Assembly: GCA_024102795.1 (NCBI GenBank)
Contig: JAGFJK010000188.1
Coordinates: forward strand, 1 to 64,000
Direction: 5' to 3'
Source: Pirellulaceae bacterium
GTDB lineage: Bacteria > Planctomycetota > Planctomycetia > Pirellulales > Pirellulaceae
DNA: 64,000 nucleotides
Each line of letters opens with the position of its first letter. Position 1 is the first letter of the stretch. Shown here in pieces: positions 20,801-32,800 of this stretch. The translations under genes and the position numbers were made by a program. The notes beneath the pieces are model-generated. The model worked only from the letters and a program-made list of their open reading frames with translations. It made no database searches and was not told the DNA's origin.

Positions 20801-23800
20801 GCCGTCGTCGTCGTCGCCGTCCAGCGAAACTCGCCCGCCGCCTTCGTTGATTGGATTCAGATTCAACCTCAGATTGGCCTCGATGATGGCGGCCACGATG
20901 GCGTCGGCCACGGCGTCGTTGGTTGTTCCGAGCGGGACGCGGAAGTTGCCCACGATCACGGCGTCGTCGTTATCGAACTCGAACGTCGCTCCGCCGATCA
21001 TAAACGTCTGGCCGTCGCTGATCGCCGCCACGTTCACCTGCAGGTCGGCGGGCGTCACGGCGCTCGACAGCGTCAGGCCGGGGCTGGCGGTGGTCAGCGG
21101 CACGTTGTCGCCGTCGATATCGTCGCCTTGCGCGTCGACCGACGGTTGGCCGTTCAATTCCCTGTCCACTCGCCGGCCCAGGTACAGCGGATCGGAGGTG
21201 ATCACGTGAATCGCCCCGTTGCCGCCGCGGTTGGTCGGATAGGGACCCGCCGGCGCGTCGCCGAAGTCCATGTTGACCTGGCCCACCAGGATCGTGAACT
21301 GGGTTTCGCCCGACAACTGGTTCGACTTCAGGTCGTTCAGCGCGAGGTCCTTGATGGCGCCGGTAAAGACGTTGGCCACGAAACGGTTGTTGATGTCGGT
21401 CACCAGTTGCGCGCCGGTGATCACGACGTCTCCGCCGCCGGCCGGGCGAGCCTGGACACCGGTCAGCAGGGTCGGACTGTCCGGCGGCTGGGCGTTAATG
21501 GCTCGAATCACGGCCACGGCCACCTGGCTGGCGTCGAATTCCGGCACGGGCGTGACGGGGACGGCCACCGCGGCGGGGACGCCGGGTGAACCGCGCTGCG
21601 TGAGCACCGTGTCATCCAGGTTGATCACGTACGCACCGGTCGCTCCCTGCAGGTCGATGATGCCGTCGCCCTGGTACACCGGGTTCAGGCCGACGCCGGC
21701 ACCCAGGATGGCCAGCCGGATCGACTCGGCGATCTCTTCCGTGGTGCTGCTGTTCAGGAAATCGATCCGCACGTTGCCCAGCGTGACTCGCGGGTCGACG
21801 TCCAGGTTGTTCAATTCGAACTGCACCTGGGGATTGACGCCGTCGCGGATCGTGAACGTCTCGCCGTCCATGATGCCGAACGGCACGCCGGCCCGCGTGG
21901 GAATCTGGATTCCGAACGAGGGCGACACACCGGGCCGGCCGGACTGCTGGAGTGTTGTGTTGACGAGGCTCGTTTCCAGGATGTGGCGGATCTCGCCGCC
22001 GACGTAGATCCGGCCGTCGCCCAGGTCGCGCGGGCTGAGGCCCAGGTTCTGGGCGCGGATCGCGTCGATGATGAAGTTCGCGATCTCCTCGTGGGTGTTG
22101 CCGGGCGTGAAGTCGATCCCCACGTTGTTCAGGTCCGACAGCATGCCGTCGCTGTTGAATTCGAACACCACGTACCGGCTGCCGTCATCGATCGAGAACA
22201 GGTCCTCGTCGTTGATCGCCACGTTGGGGGCGCCGAGCGTGGTGAGTTGCGACAGCGACGTGTCCAGCGTGTGGAGGTTGGTGGCACCCAGGTGCACGAC
22301 GCCGCCGGGCAGCGTCTTCGGCTGCAGTCCCAGACCGGAGATCGCCAGGACGTCGCGGATTCTCGCCGCCAGGGTGTCGGCCGTGTCTTCCACGCCGAAG
22401 GGAATCGGCACGTGGTTCGGATCGAAACCGTTCCCCAGGCTGGTGCGGTCGAATTCGAAGCGGATCAACTGCGCGCCGTTGCTGACCGAGAACGTCTCGG
22501 CATCGGTGATCCCACCCAGGCCGCCGCCCTGCGCGGGAACCTGGATGGCCAGCGTCTGCAGCACCCGCAACTCGTAACCGCTCTCGAATTCGAAGATCGT
22601 GTCCACGTTCTGCTGGTCGGTGATCCGGAAGCTGTCGCCGTCGTTGATCACGCTGCCGTGCGGCAGGCTGATCCGGAAACTGTCCGAATTGTTGAGCGTG
22701 ATGACGTAGATGCTGTCCTGCCGCCAGATTCCCGACAGGGGAGTCAGGCGGATCGTGTCGCTGGTGGTGTTGTAGGTGAAGCGGTAGTCGATGCCGTCGC
22801 GCAGCAGGATGCCGTCCCGCGTCACGACCACGGTATCGGTGGTCACCGTCAAGTCATCCACGCCCACGCCTTCGCTGGGATCCGCCGGCTCGACGCCATC
22901 CACCAGCCGGATCTCGAAGTTGGAAAGGATCGCGCTGCCCGGCAACTCGACCACCGTCAGCGAACCGTCCTGATCGATCCCGTCGGCATCGTTGTCCCGG
23001 GGCCTGATCAGCAGGGCCGTGGGCCCGACAAAATCCGCTCGGTCGATCGCACCGCGGTCGACGAACACGTTCTCGCCCAGGCCGGCCGGTGTTTCCACAT
23101 CGGGATCGTCGACGCGGAGCTGCCCGGTGACATCGATATTCGGAGCCTTGATCGGCGACGGCGCGATCCCCAGCGGCTCCCGCACGATGTTCATGATGAA
23201 CCGCTCTTCCAGCGAATCGATCGAACTGTCGATGGCCTGCGAGGTCGGTTCGAGGAAGAAGTTTTCATTGCCCGGATTGACGAACAACGGGTCGCCGTTG
23301 GCCAGGAAGATCGGGAAGTCCTCGACCGCCACGTTCGAGGGCAGCAGGTTGCCCTGATACAACTGGCCGCCGACCACGGTCGAACGCGACGAGAAGTCCA
23401 CCTCCAGGCCGCTGAAGAAGTTGGCCACGATGTTGTTCAGCAACGTCGGGCTGCTGTTCTCCTCGACCCGGATGCCGATGTCCTGCACGCCGTTGGGATT
23501 GGGCAACAGCAGGTCGCCGCCGACGCCGAACACGGTGTTGTTGTAAATCCGCCCGAACGCCACGGCCGCTTGCTGCTCGGTGGGCCCGTTCATCAGGCCG
23601 CTGAAGAGAATGCCGCCCGTGCCGCCGCCGTGGACCAGATTGTTGGCAATCACCACGCCGGGCGCCAACCCCAGATCCTCCGGCGGATTGATCGAGTCGT
23701 TCAGCTCGCCCAATTGCCGCACTGGGCCCTGGTGGGGATTGCCGTCCGGGCCGTCGCGCATCCCGGAGTCGACTCGGATGCCCCATTCCAGGGAATTGGA

Positions 23801-26800
23801 GATCCGGTTGGCTTCGACAATCAACTGCCCCTGGTCGCGGAACAGGTTGCCGTCGCCCTTCCGGTCGAACACGATATAGTCGGTCTGGCTGGCCACGCCA
23901 AACGTGATATCCAGTTCGTAGAAGCCCGTGCTGCCCGGGGCTCCGCTGCCTTCCACGAACGGATTGTAGGAGGCGTTCCCGAAGCCGCTCACGCCGACAT
24001 AGTACGTGCCGGTGAACTGGGGCGTGAACTGCACGAACGAATCGACGCTGGGCTGTTCGCCCGGCGCGCTGGCATCGTCGTTCTGCGCCACGGTCACGCC
24101 GCTGCTGTTGAAGATCCGCAGCACGGAATCCAGCGTCGAGCCGATCTGCTTGGCATCGATATCCAGGCGGACGGTCTGGCCGGCGACCAGCGACAGCTCA
24201 AAGACATCCACGTCGAAGCCCGGCTGCAGCGGGAAGTTGGGATTGTCGCCAACAATGCCGGTGGCCTGGAACGACGGGGAATTGCGGTTCACAATGCCGG
24301 TCGCGAAGGCGTCCGCGATCGTATCGTTCGGCACCCGCTCGGCGATCGTCACGCGGTCCAGGTTGGAGTCCGGGACCAGCCGGGCGGGCCCGTACAGGTT
24401 GACCTTGTTGTCGGTGCCGTTGGGGAACGGCAGATCCGGGTTGACGATGCCGTCGGTGCCGTCGGACAGTCCCGCCACGATCTTCAGACGCGACTGGACC
24501 GTGCTGCTGTTGATGGCGTTGCGGATTCGGCGGGCGATCAGCCAATCGGGCGAGGTCGAGTCGAACTGGATCTCGACGTTGCCGGGCGTCACGCGGGGCG
24601 ACTCGATCCGCTGCACGTCGTGGTACTCGAACGTCACCTGGTTGACGCCGTCGGTCAGGATGAACGTCTCGCCGTCGGCCAGATTCGCGCCGGCCTGGGC
24701 GACCAGGGTCAGGCTCTGGTTGTTGCGGTCGTTGGTGTCCAGCGACACGGCCTCGAGCTTGGTGATCGGCCGCGGCTCGGTCAGTTCATCGGCCAGGCGG
24801 ATCTCCAACTGGTATTCGCCCACCGGGATTTCGACAATGCTGGGAGCGCCGGAGAAAGCTTCGTTGGTCGTGCCGTCCAGCACCCGCTCGCCCCGCTCCG
24901 CGAAACCGATGATCAGATCGTCGATGTAGATCCCTTCGTGGATGTTGTTCTGGCCACGGCGCGGGCTGTCGTAGCCGACCGGGAACGGCGGGTTCGGCGG
25001 CGGCGGATCTTCCTGCAGGCTGACATCCGCGCCCAGCGGCCCGGCCAGCAACACGCGGTGCCCGATGATCCGCAGCAGGTCGCCATCCTGCTTGATCAAG
25101 TCAAAGTCGCCACCCCCGGCCAACATGGCCGATGCCGCATCCAGCCGCAGGTCACCGTCGGCGTCCGGGGTGAACGTGATGTCCGAGGGGATGCCGGGCG
25201 CCTGGCGGTTCAGCCGCACGTTGCGCTGGGCGTTGGGCGAGATGCTGGCCGTGATGTCCAGCAGTCCCAGGGCGTCGGCCTGGTTGATGGCGTTGCGGAT
25301 GGCGATCGCAATGCTGTCCGAACCGAAGTCGAGCGACGGGCGGAACGGCACCTGAATGTGCATCGGATCGGTGATTCCCGGCGCGCCGGCCACGGTCAGA
25401 TTGGACGGCGGCGAAATCGAATCCAGCAGGATCGTCACGCCGTCGTTGGCCAGGACCTGCACGCGGCCGCCGCTGAGCAGAACGGCGTTCAGTCCCAGCG
25501 TGAACCGTTCGGGGCGGAACGAGGCGTTGATCCCGGCCGCGATCTTCTGGGCCAGCCCGGACGCTCCGTCGGTGCCGGCGAACGTAATCCCCACGTGGTT
25601 GATCGGATCGCTCAGGAAGCCGTCTTCATCCAGCTCGAACGTCAGCGACGGCGCGCCGGATTGATCGGTAAAGGTGATCGTGTCGCCGTCGCGGATGCCG
25701 ATCAACGGGTCCGCGCCGGCCGCGGGCACGGTCAGGATGAAATCGCTTTCGAATTCGAACGTCACCGGCGGATTCAAGCCGTCGTCCAGGACAAACGTGT
25801 CCTCGTCGTCGAATGCGAAACTGTTGGCGGCGACGATTTGCGGCGTGATGAAATGCGCTTCCAGCAGCCGGTCGATTTCGTTGGCCACCTGGATCCGCGT
25901 CATCCCCTCGTTGACGTACACCAGGTTGTTGTTGGGAAAATTCAGGGGGTCGTTCAGGCCGAACTGACCTTGCAGGTTGACGGTCGGTGCCGGGGCTCCC
26001 GGTGCGGCACCCCGCGTGACGTCGGTGGCGCCGATCGCATTGAACACGCCGCCCAGATTCAGCCGTTCGCCCGTCAGGTGCAAGGGTACCGTCGTACCCA
26101 GCGCGCTGCCGCTGATGGCGGTGGCCAGCAGGCGGGCCACGTCGGCCGCGGTCTGCGCGTCCTGGATGAACACGGGATTCACCGCCACCGGCTGCAGCGG
26201 CGTCGTGCCCGGATCGAAGGCGGTCTGCGAACCGGTAATCTCCACCACGTCGCCGACCGGCGTGGCGATCACGCTCAGCGGCGCACCGTTGATGGCGGCC
26301 GCGATGGCCACCGCCATCTGATCGGCGTTGAAGGTGTCGGCGTCGGGGATAAACGGCACGCGCACGGCGGGCGGTGCGGGGTTGTTCGTCCCCGGCTGGC
26401 CGGACACCGTGACGTTCGCGGCCATGGAAACATCCACGGTCAGCGTGGTCGTGCCGCCCAGGTGGACGTTGCCGCGGCCCGTGTTCAGTGGCGCCAGTCC
26501 CAGACCGGCCAGCAGCACGGCCTGCTCCGTCCGCTCCGCGATCTCGTACTGCGGCAGCAGGCGATGGGTTTGTCCCAGATTCGGCGTGCCGCCCGTGTTC
26601 AGGCTGTAGTTGGAGGTGGTGCCGTTGAGCACGATCCGGCCGTCGCCGCTGTGCACGGGCGTCAAGGCCGGGAATTCGGTCTGGATCGCGGCCACGATTT
26701 TGTCGGCCAACGTGGCCTGCGTGTCGAACGTCGTGAACGTGATGATGGCGTTCAGCGGGTTGAACGTCATGTTGCCCTGGCGGTTGAACTCGAACACCCG

Positions 26801-29800
26801 CGGCCCCGGCCCGCTGCCGTCGCCCAGGGTGAACGTGTTGCCATCGAACACGCCGTTCGTACCGCCGCCGCCTTCGGGAACCAGGATCACCAGTTCGCCC
26901 GCGATGTCGATCCGCGTGTTCCCCATGCCGACCGTCCCATCCCGGTCGTATTCGAAGGTGGCCTGAGTGCCCAGGCCGTTGTCGATCGTGAACCGCTCGC
27001 CGTCCTCGATGTCGCCGATGGCCGCTCCACGATTGACACGTGTGTTCGTTGTATCGGCCCACCAACGGCCGGTCCCCCGCACCAGGACGGTACCCTTGCC
27101 CAGGTTCTCGGCCATCGGGTCTTCGGCGAAGAAGGTGGCGTTCAGCGTGTTGGCGATGGCCACGGCGATGTCGTCGGCCGTGTCGCCGGCGTTGACGGTG
27201 ATCGCCACGTTGCCGGCCACGGTCGCACCGCTGCCATCCAGGTCCAGCTCGAATGTCTGCGACCCGGCCGGGCCGGAGGGACCGTCGGGATCCACGACGA
27301 ACGACTCGTTATCGAACAGGTCCAGTGCGCCGCCCGCCGGGACGTGCAGGGTCAGACCCGCCTGCAGCAGGCTCGATTCGATCAGTCCGGCGTCAAAGCC
27401 GTCGATCGTGTGGTTGGCATTCGAACCGAGCAGGATATTGCCCTCGCCGGTATGCACGGGCGTCAGGAACAACAGCGGTTCGCTCAGAATGGCGGCCACG
27501 ATCGCGTCGGCGATCGTCTCGCGGCTGTCGGTCTGCAGATAGGGGATGACGATCGAACCCATCACGGTGCTGCCGCTGCCATTGCGGTCAAATTCGAACA
27601 CAAACGGGTTCGTGCCGGCGTTGATCGTGAACGTCTCGTCATCGGCGATATCGCGGCCGCCCGCGCCGGGCACGATCAGGGCCAGCGTGTCGGGGACATT
27701 CAGCGTGAAGCCGCTGTCCATCTCGAACAGCACGGGCGGGTTCGGACCGGGGCCATCGTCGTCCAGCGTGAATGTCTGGCCGTCCTGGAAACGGGCCCCA
27801 TGAAAGGTCTGAATATCCTGGAAGAAGCGGCCTTCCTTGTCGAACTCGAAGGTCACGGTCAGACCGTTGCGGTCGGTGATCGAAATGGTTTCGCCGTCGG
27901 GAATCGTGGCCGCGCTGGGCGGAATGATCGTGTATCCCGACTCGAACTCGAACCGCTCGGATGGGTCGACGGTCCCGTTATTGTTGCTGTCGATGGCGAA
28001 CACGTCGCCGTCGCGGAGGAAGATGCCGGCCACGGCCCGCAGTTCCGTCCCGGTGGTGAAGGTGTCGCCCACGTTCATGTCGCCGGCCGTGCTGAAGTCG
28101 AACCGCAGCCGCAGGTTCTCGAAGCCCGCGAAGGCGTCCAGCGGCACGCGGACCTGCCGCCAGGTGCCGGAGTTGTCGTGGATCCGCTGGCCCGGATCGT
28201 TGTCGATGTTCGACGCCAGCAGTTGCCAGTTGCCGCTGTTGTCGGTGATGAACACGCGGAAGGCGTCGTAGACGTCGGCGTCGTTCTCGTTGGCCGAGAA
28301 GTAGGTGAAGTAGAACGTGGGCCGGTCCTGGGGCGAGTATCCCTTGAGGCTGAACTCGTTGGAGACCAGCGTGCCATGGGCTCCGCCGGGGAAGTCGATG
28401 CTGCGGGGCATGCCGCCCACGTGGCCCTGGCCAAAGTGGTAGCTGTCGGGTACGTCGGGAGGCGTGATCAGGTGGCCGGCGTCCAGTTGCCGCTCGTCGA
28501 CCGTGATCTGTGTGTTGGGGAACTGCGTGATCCCCACCCGGACGTCCATCCGGGTCGAGCCCCGGACAAAGGGCCGCGGGTTGGTCTGGTGGAACAGGTT
28601 CTGGTCGAGTGTCGAGAAGTCGATGCCGCGGACGTTGGGGATGCCCGTTTCGACGCTGGTCCGACCATCGACGAAAATCGGCTGCAGCACGCCGGCCGTG
28701 TTGAAGGCGAACAGCGTCCCGTCCTCGTCCATGCCGAACATCAGGTTGGCGTAACGGCCGCCTTCCACCGTCTGCGGGCCTTGGGTCAAGGCCTGGAAGT
28801 TGATCCCCAGCAGGTCCTCGGCCGACGACTGGATATACCGCACGTCGGTGATCCGGGGGTTGGGCGCCCGCAGATCGACGTCGATGGCCCACAAGCCGCC
28901 CTGGTCGCTGACGGCGTACAACTGCCCGCCGATGTCGGTCAGGCCGGTAATGTTTCCACCGGGGCCCGCGCCTTGCGAACGGAACGGCGAGGGCTGGGTC
29001 AGGACCGGTGTGCCGTCGAAGACCTGAACCGTGTCGAACACGGTGGCGGCCGAGAAGTTGACGTTGGGCAGGTTGTTGATGGCGTCGGTGATCCGCGTGG
29101 CGATGCCATCCATGATCACGGGCGGCGTGCCGAACGGGTAGTCGTTGGCCAGGTCGGAGGCCAGGAATGGAATCGCCACGTTACCCGGCTTGACGCCGCC
29201 TTGGCTGATCAGGCCGTCAAAGTCGCGGCCCGGCACCCAGATCGGCGCCGGCACGCCACGGAAGTCACCTGTCTCCGCTCCCAGGAAGTTGATCCGCCCA
29301 CCGCCCTGGATTCCACCCAGGTCGGGCAGCAGCGTCGCGCCGTCGGCCGAGTTGGTGCCGGCGGTGAAGCCGGTCACGCTGTTCACGGCGACCACCACGC
29401 GCGGGGCCACCTCGTTGTTGAACATGTTCTCTTCGACGGCGATGAAGCGGTCGACATTCACCTTGCGGATCGGCAGCGCCGTGCCGCCGGCCTGCCGAAT
29501 GAACGGGCCGTTGATCACCACCTTATCGCCGGCCAGTTGGGAGGTGACCGGGAAATTGGCACCCTGCAACTGCACGGCCGTGTGCAGCGAGACGGCCATT
29601 TCGTCGGCCGTGAACGGCGAGAAGACCAGGTTCGTGCCGGGCGGGCCCAGCGTCACCATGGCGGTCGGATCCGTGCGGACCTCCAGCCGGCCGGCACTGA
29701 TGATCCGCGAACTCAAGCCCAGCGCGGTCCGCTCGGCCAGCGGCGAGTTGTTGATCGCATCCACCGTCGCCTGGGCCAGGACGGCCTGGCTGGTCAGCAC

Positions 29801-32800
29801 GCCGAACGGGATGCGGACGTCCCCGGTCCAATTGTTGTTGTTGTCGAACTCGAACGTCAGCACCGGTTCGGGAGGATCGACGCCGTCGTCCGGAATGAAC
29901 ACGGTGAACGTGTCGCCATCCTGGACGCCCTGGTTGAAGAAGTTGTTGCCGCCGTCGCGCGGAATCTTCAGGATGTCGAACTGGCTGAACGGCACGCGGA
30001 CGGCGCCGGGCGTCACGCTGCCGGGGGCCGGGTCGGTGTCGAATTCGAACAGGATCGGCGTGCTGTCGGCCCGGGCCAGGAACAGCAGCGTCTGGCCGTC
30101 GACAAGCTGGTCGCCCGAAACCATCTGCATGATCGGCGCCTCGCCCGTTTCGCCCTCCAGCCGCACGCCCGTGGCGTTGATCGGGAACAGTTCGGTGAAG
30201 GTCGAATTGGTCAGGGTGACGCGGGTGCCGACGGCCGCCGCCTGGACGGTGTACATGTTCTGGGCGACGCCCGCCGTGGCATTGATCAGCGTGGCCAGGT
30301 TGCCCGCTCGCTGCGTCAGCGTGGCGCCGGTATAGACGATCGTGCCCGGCGTATTCTGCACGCCGTCGTTGTCGAACTCGAAGGTGAAGGCCGTGCCGCC
30401 GGTGTCATCCTGAATCGTCACCAGCGTGTTGTCCTGGAGACTGAAGTCGGTGAAGTTGATCACCGTCCCGGTATCGAACTGAAACGTCCGTTCGTCGCCG
30501 GCGACGGCCGAGTTCGGGTCGAGCTGGAAGAAGTAGCCGTCGCGGATCGTCGACTGCAGGTTGGGATTGATGTTCTGTTCGACTTCGGGGCCCGCGTCGA
30601 ACTCGAACACGGTCTGCGTGAAGCCGTCGTCGATGGCGAAGGTATAGCCGTCCTTGACGTTGAAGATCGTACTGCAGTTGGTGGTGCAGCCGGGCGGCGT
30701 GATCAGCGTGGCGTCGGCGGTGACGATCTCGGGGTTGACGATAATCGCCGGGAAGAAGCCGCCGGCCTCCAGGGCATCCGTGGCCGCTCCGTCCAGGCGG
30801 GCCTGCCCCGGGTTGGGGATGGCCCGCATGAAACTGGGATTCACCGCGCCGTTGGGCAGCAGCGGGCTGGCGTCGAATTCGTACAGGATGTTCTGCCGCC
30901 GAGGCACGCCCGTGTCGAGCGACGGGAAGTTCTCCAGCTCGCCGCGGTTGCCCACCGCCAGCAACCGTTCGACGCCCGCCGTCTGGTGCGGGCCGTTGAT
31001 TTCGCCGAAGTGCATGGCGTTGAACTGGATGCCGTAACCCACGCGGTTGCCGTTGACCAGGTGAGCCCGCTGCGGCGCGGGGGGCGCCGCGAAGTTCGAC
31101 TCGAAGGTCAGAATCCCGTCGTCCAGGTTGGAGAAGGTGGCGCCCGCGTCGACAAACGTCGTCAAGGCGGCGCCGTTTCCGGTATCCCAGACAATCACGT
31201 TGCCCGACTCGCTGTCCTGCGGCGCGAAGATGTCGGTGTCGTCCGTATCCAGCGAGAAGGTGAACACGCGCCCGTCGCTGCGCATGGCGATGTCGCCCAC
31301 ATCGTACGGGATCGGCGGGTTGGCGTTGGGATCGTTCGGCGACAGCTCGTCGTCGTTGATCGCCACCTCCCACGCGCCGGTGAACGGATTGACCGCGTGC
31401 AGCGCGGAATTCTCCGGGCCCACGAAACTCTCGCGAGCCACGAACAGTTGCACGTCGCCCAGGAACCAGGGCACCGGCGAGAAACCGTCCAGCAGGTTGG
31501 GCTGTTGCACGGGGTCGTTCACGCTGACCGAACCCTTGATGCCGATATGGTCCTCGGCGATCCGGTCCAGCGACGTGATCGGCTCCAGTCGCAGCAGCGG
31601 GTTGTTCGGCGTCGGGTTGCTGAACTGATCCAACTGGACGGGCCGCCGTGAATTCTGCGAAATGGCCACCCAGTAAGTCGGGCCGTTGGGGCGGCCGGGC
31701 GTGGGGGCGCCGGGCAGGAACACGGGGCCGATCGAACCGTCCTTGGCACCCACCGTGCCCCGGCTCAAGTCGTCGATGTCCGAACCGTTCAGCGGCGCCG
31801 GCCGGTCATCGGAAACGTTGGAATCGAATCCGGTAAAGACCAGATTCATGTCGGCGTCGAAAATGGAAATGAACGTATCCGGGCGGGCCACGCCGTCCGC
31901 GTAGTCGATGTCGAACATCACGGGCCAGACGCCACCCGATGCGGAGGGTGCCACGTCCTGGGGCGAAATCGTCAACTGGTACCAGTCCACGTCCGTGCCG
32001 AAGTCGAGACGGCCGGCGATCGAAATCGTGCCCCGGTCCATGGTCAGCAGGTTGCCCAACTGCTGCGCGTTCGCCAGCGCGTCGTTGGGCGTGGGGTCTT
32101 CCTGCACCTCGCCCAGCAGGGGCGAATGGATCGGCTGGCCCAGGATGGTGATGCCGTTGGTGGCGTAACCGATGTTGGCGAAGCGGACCACCGAGCCGGC
32201 CACTTCGTCCAGCTCGCGCAACCGGATCTGCATCTGGTACGCGCCCGAAGTCAGGCCGCCCGCCAGGTTGTCCAGGTCCGGGCTGTTGGAGCGGATGCGG
32301 ATGTGATAGGTGTTCGTGGTGTCGACCGGACCGGGCAGGATCAACCGCATGCCGGGGTCGCGGGGGTTCACGGTCCAGAAATCCTTGCCGGGGAACGGCG
32401 GCACCTTCTGCATCGGCAGCGCGGCGTTGGTGGCGCTGAGCGTCTCGAACGGCAGGCGATCCAGGGGCGATTCGAGCCGGGAGTTGACCGAGCGGGCCAG
32501 CACGTTGTCGTTGCTGTCGATCAGCTCGACCACGAAGTCCGCCGCGAACGTGGTGCGATCGACGTCGACCCAGACTTCCGTCAGGGCACGGGCGTCAAAG
32601 CTGTACACGTCCAGGTCCTGCGGGCTGGTCAGGAAGCCATGCACCTCGAAGCCCAGCCGCAGGTTTTCGTCGCCGCTCTTTTCGAACGGAGCCAGGCCGC
32701 CCAGGAACTGGGCGTCGATGGCGGTGGAGTTCTCGCCCGGAGGATTCTCGTCGCGGCTCTCCGTCTCGGTGACCACCGACACGTTGCGGTCGTGGCTGTA

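Noticed and set aside
21983-31651. 3,222-codon plus-strand open frame
   Set aside because: It lies exactly antisense to the giant gene in register with its codons and has no recognisable domains; it follows from codon bias.
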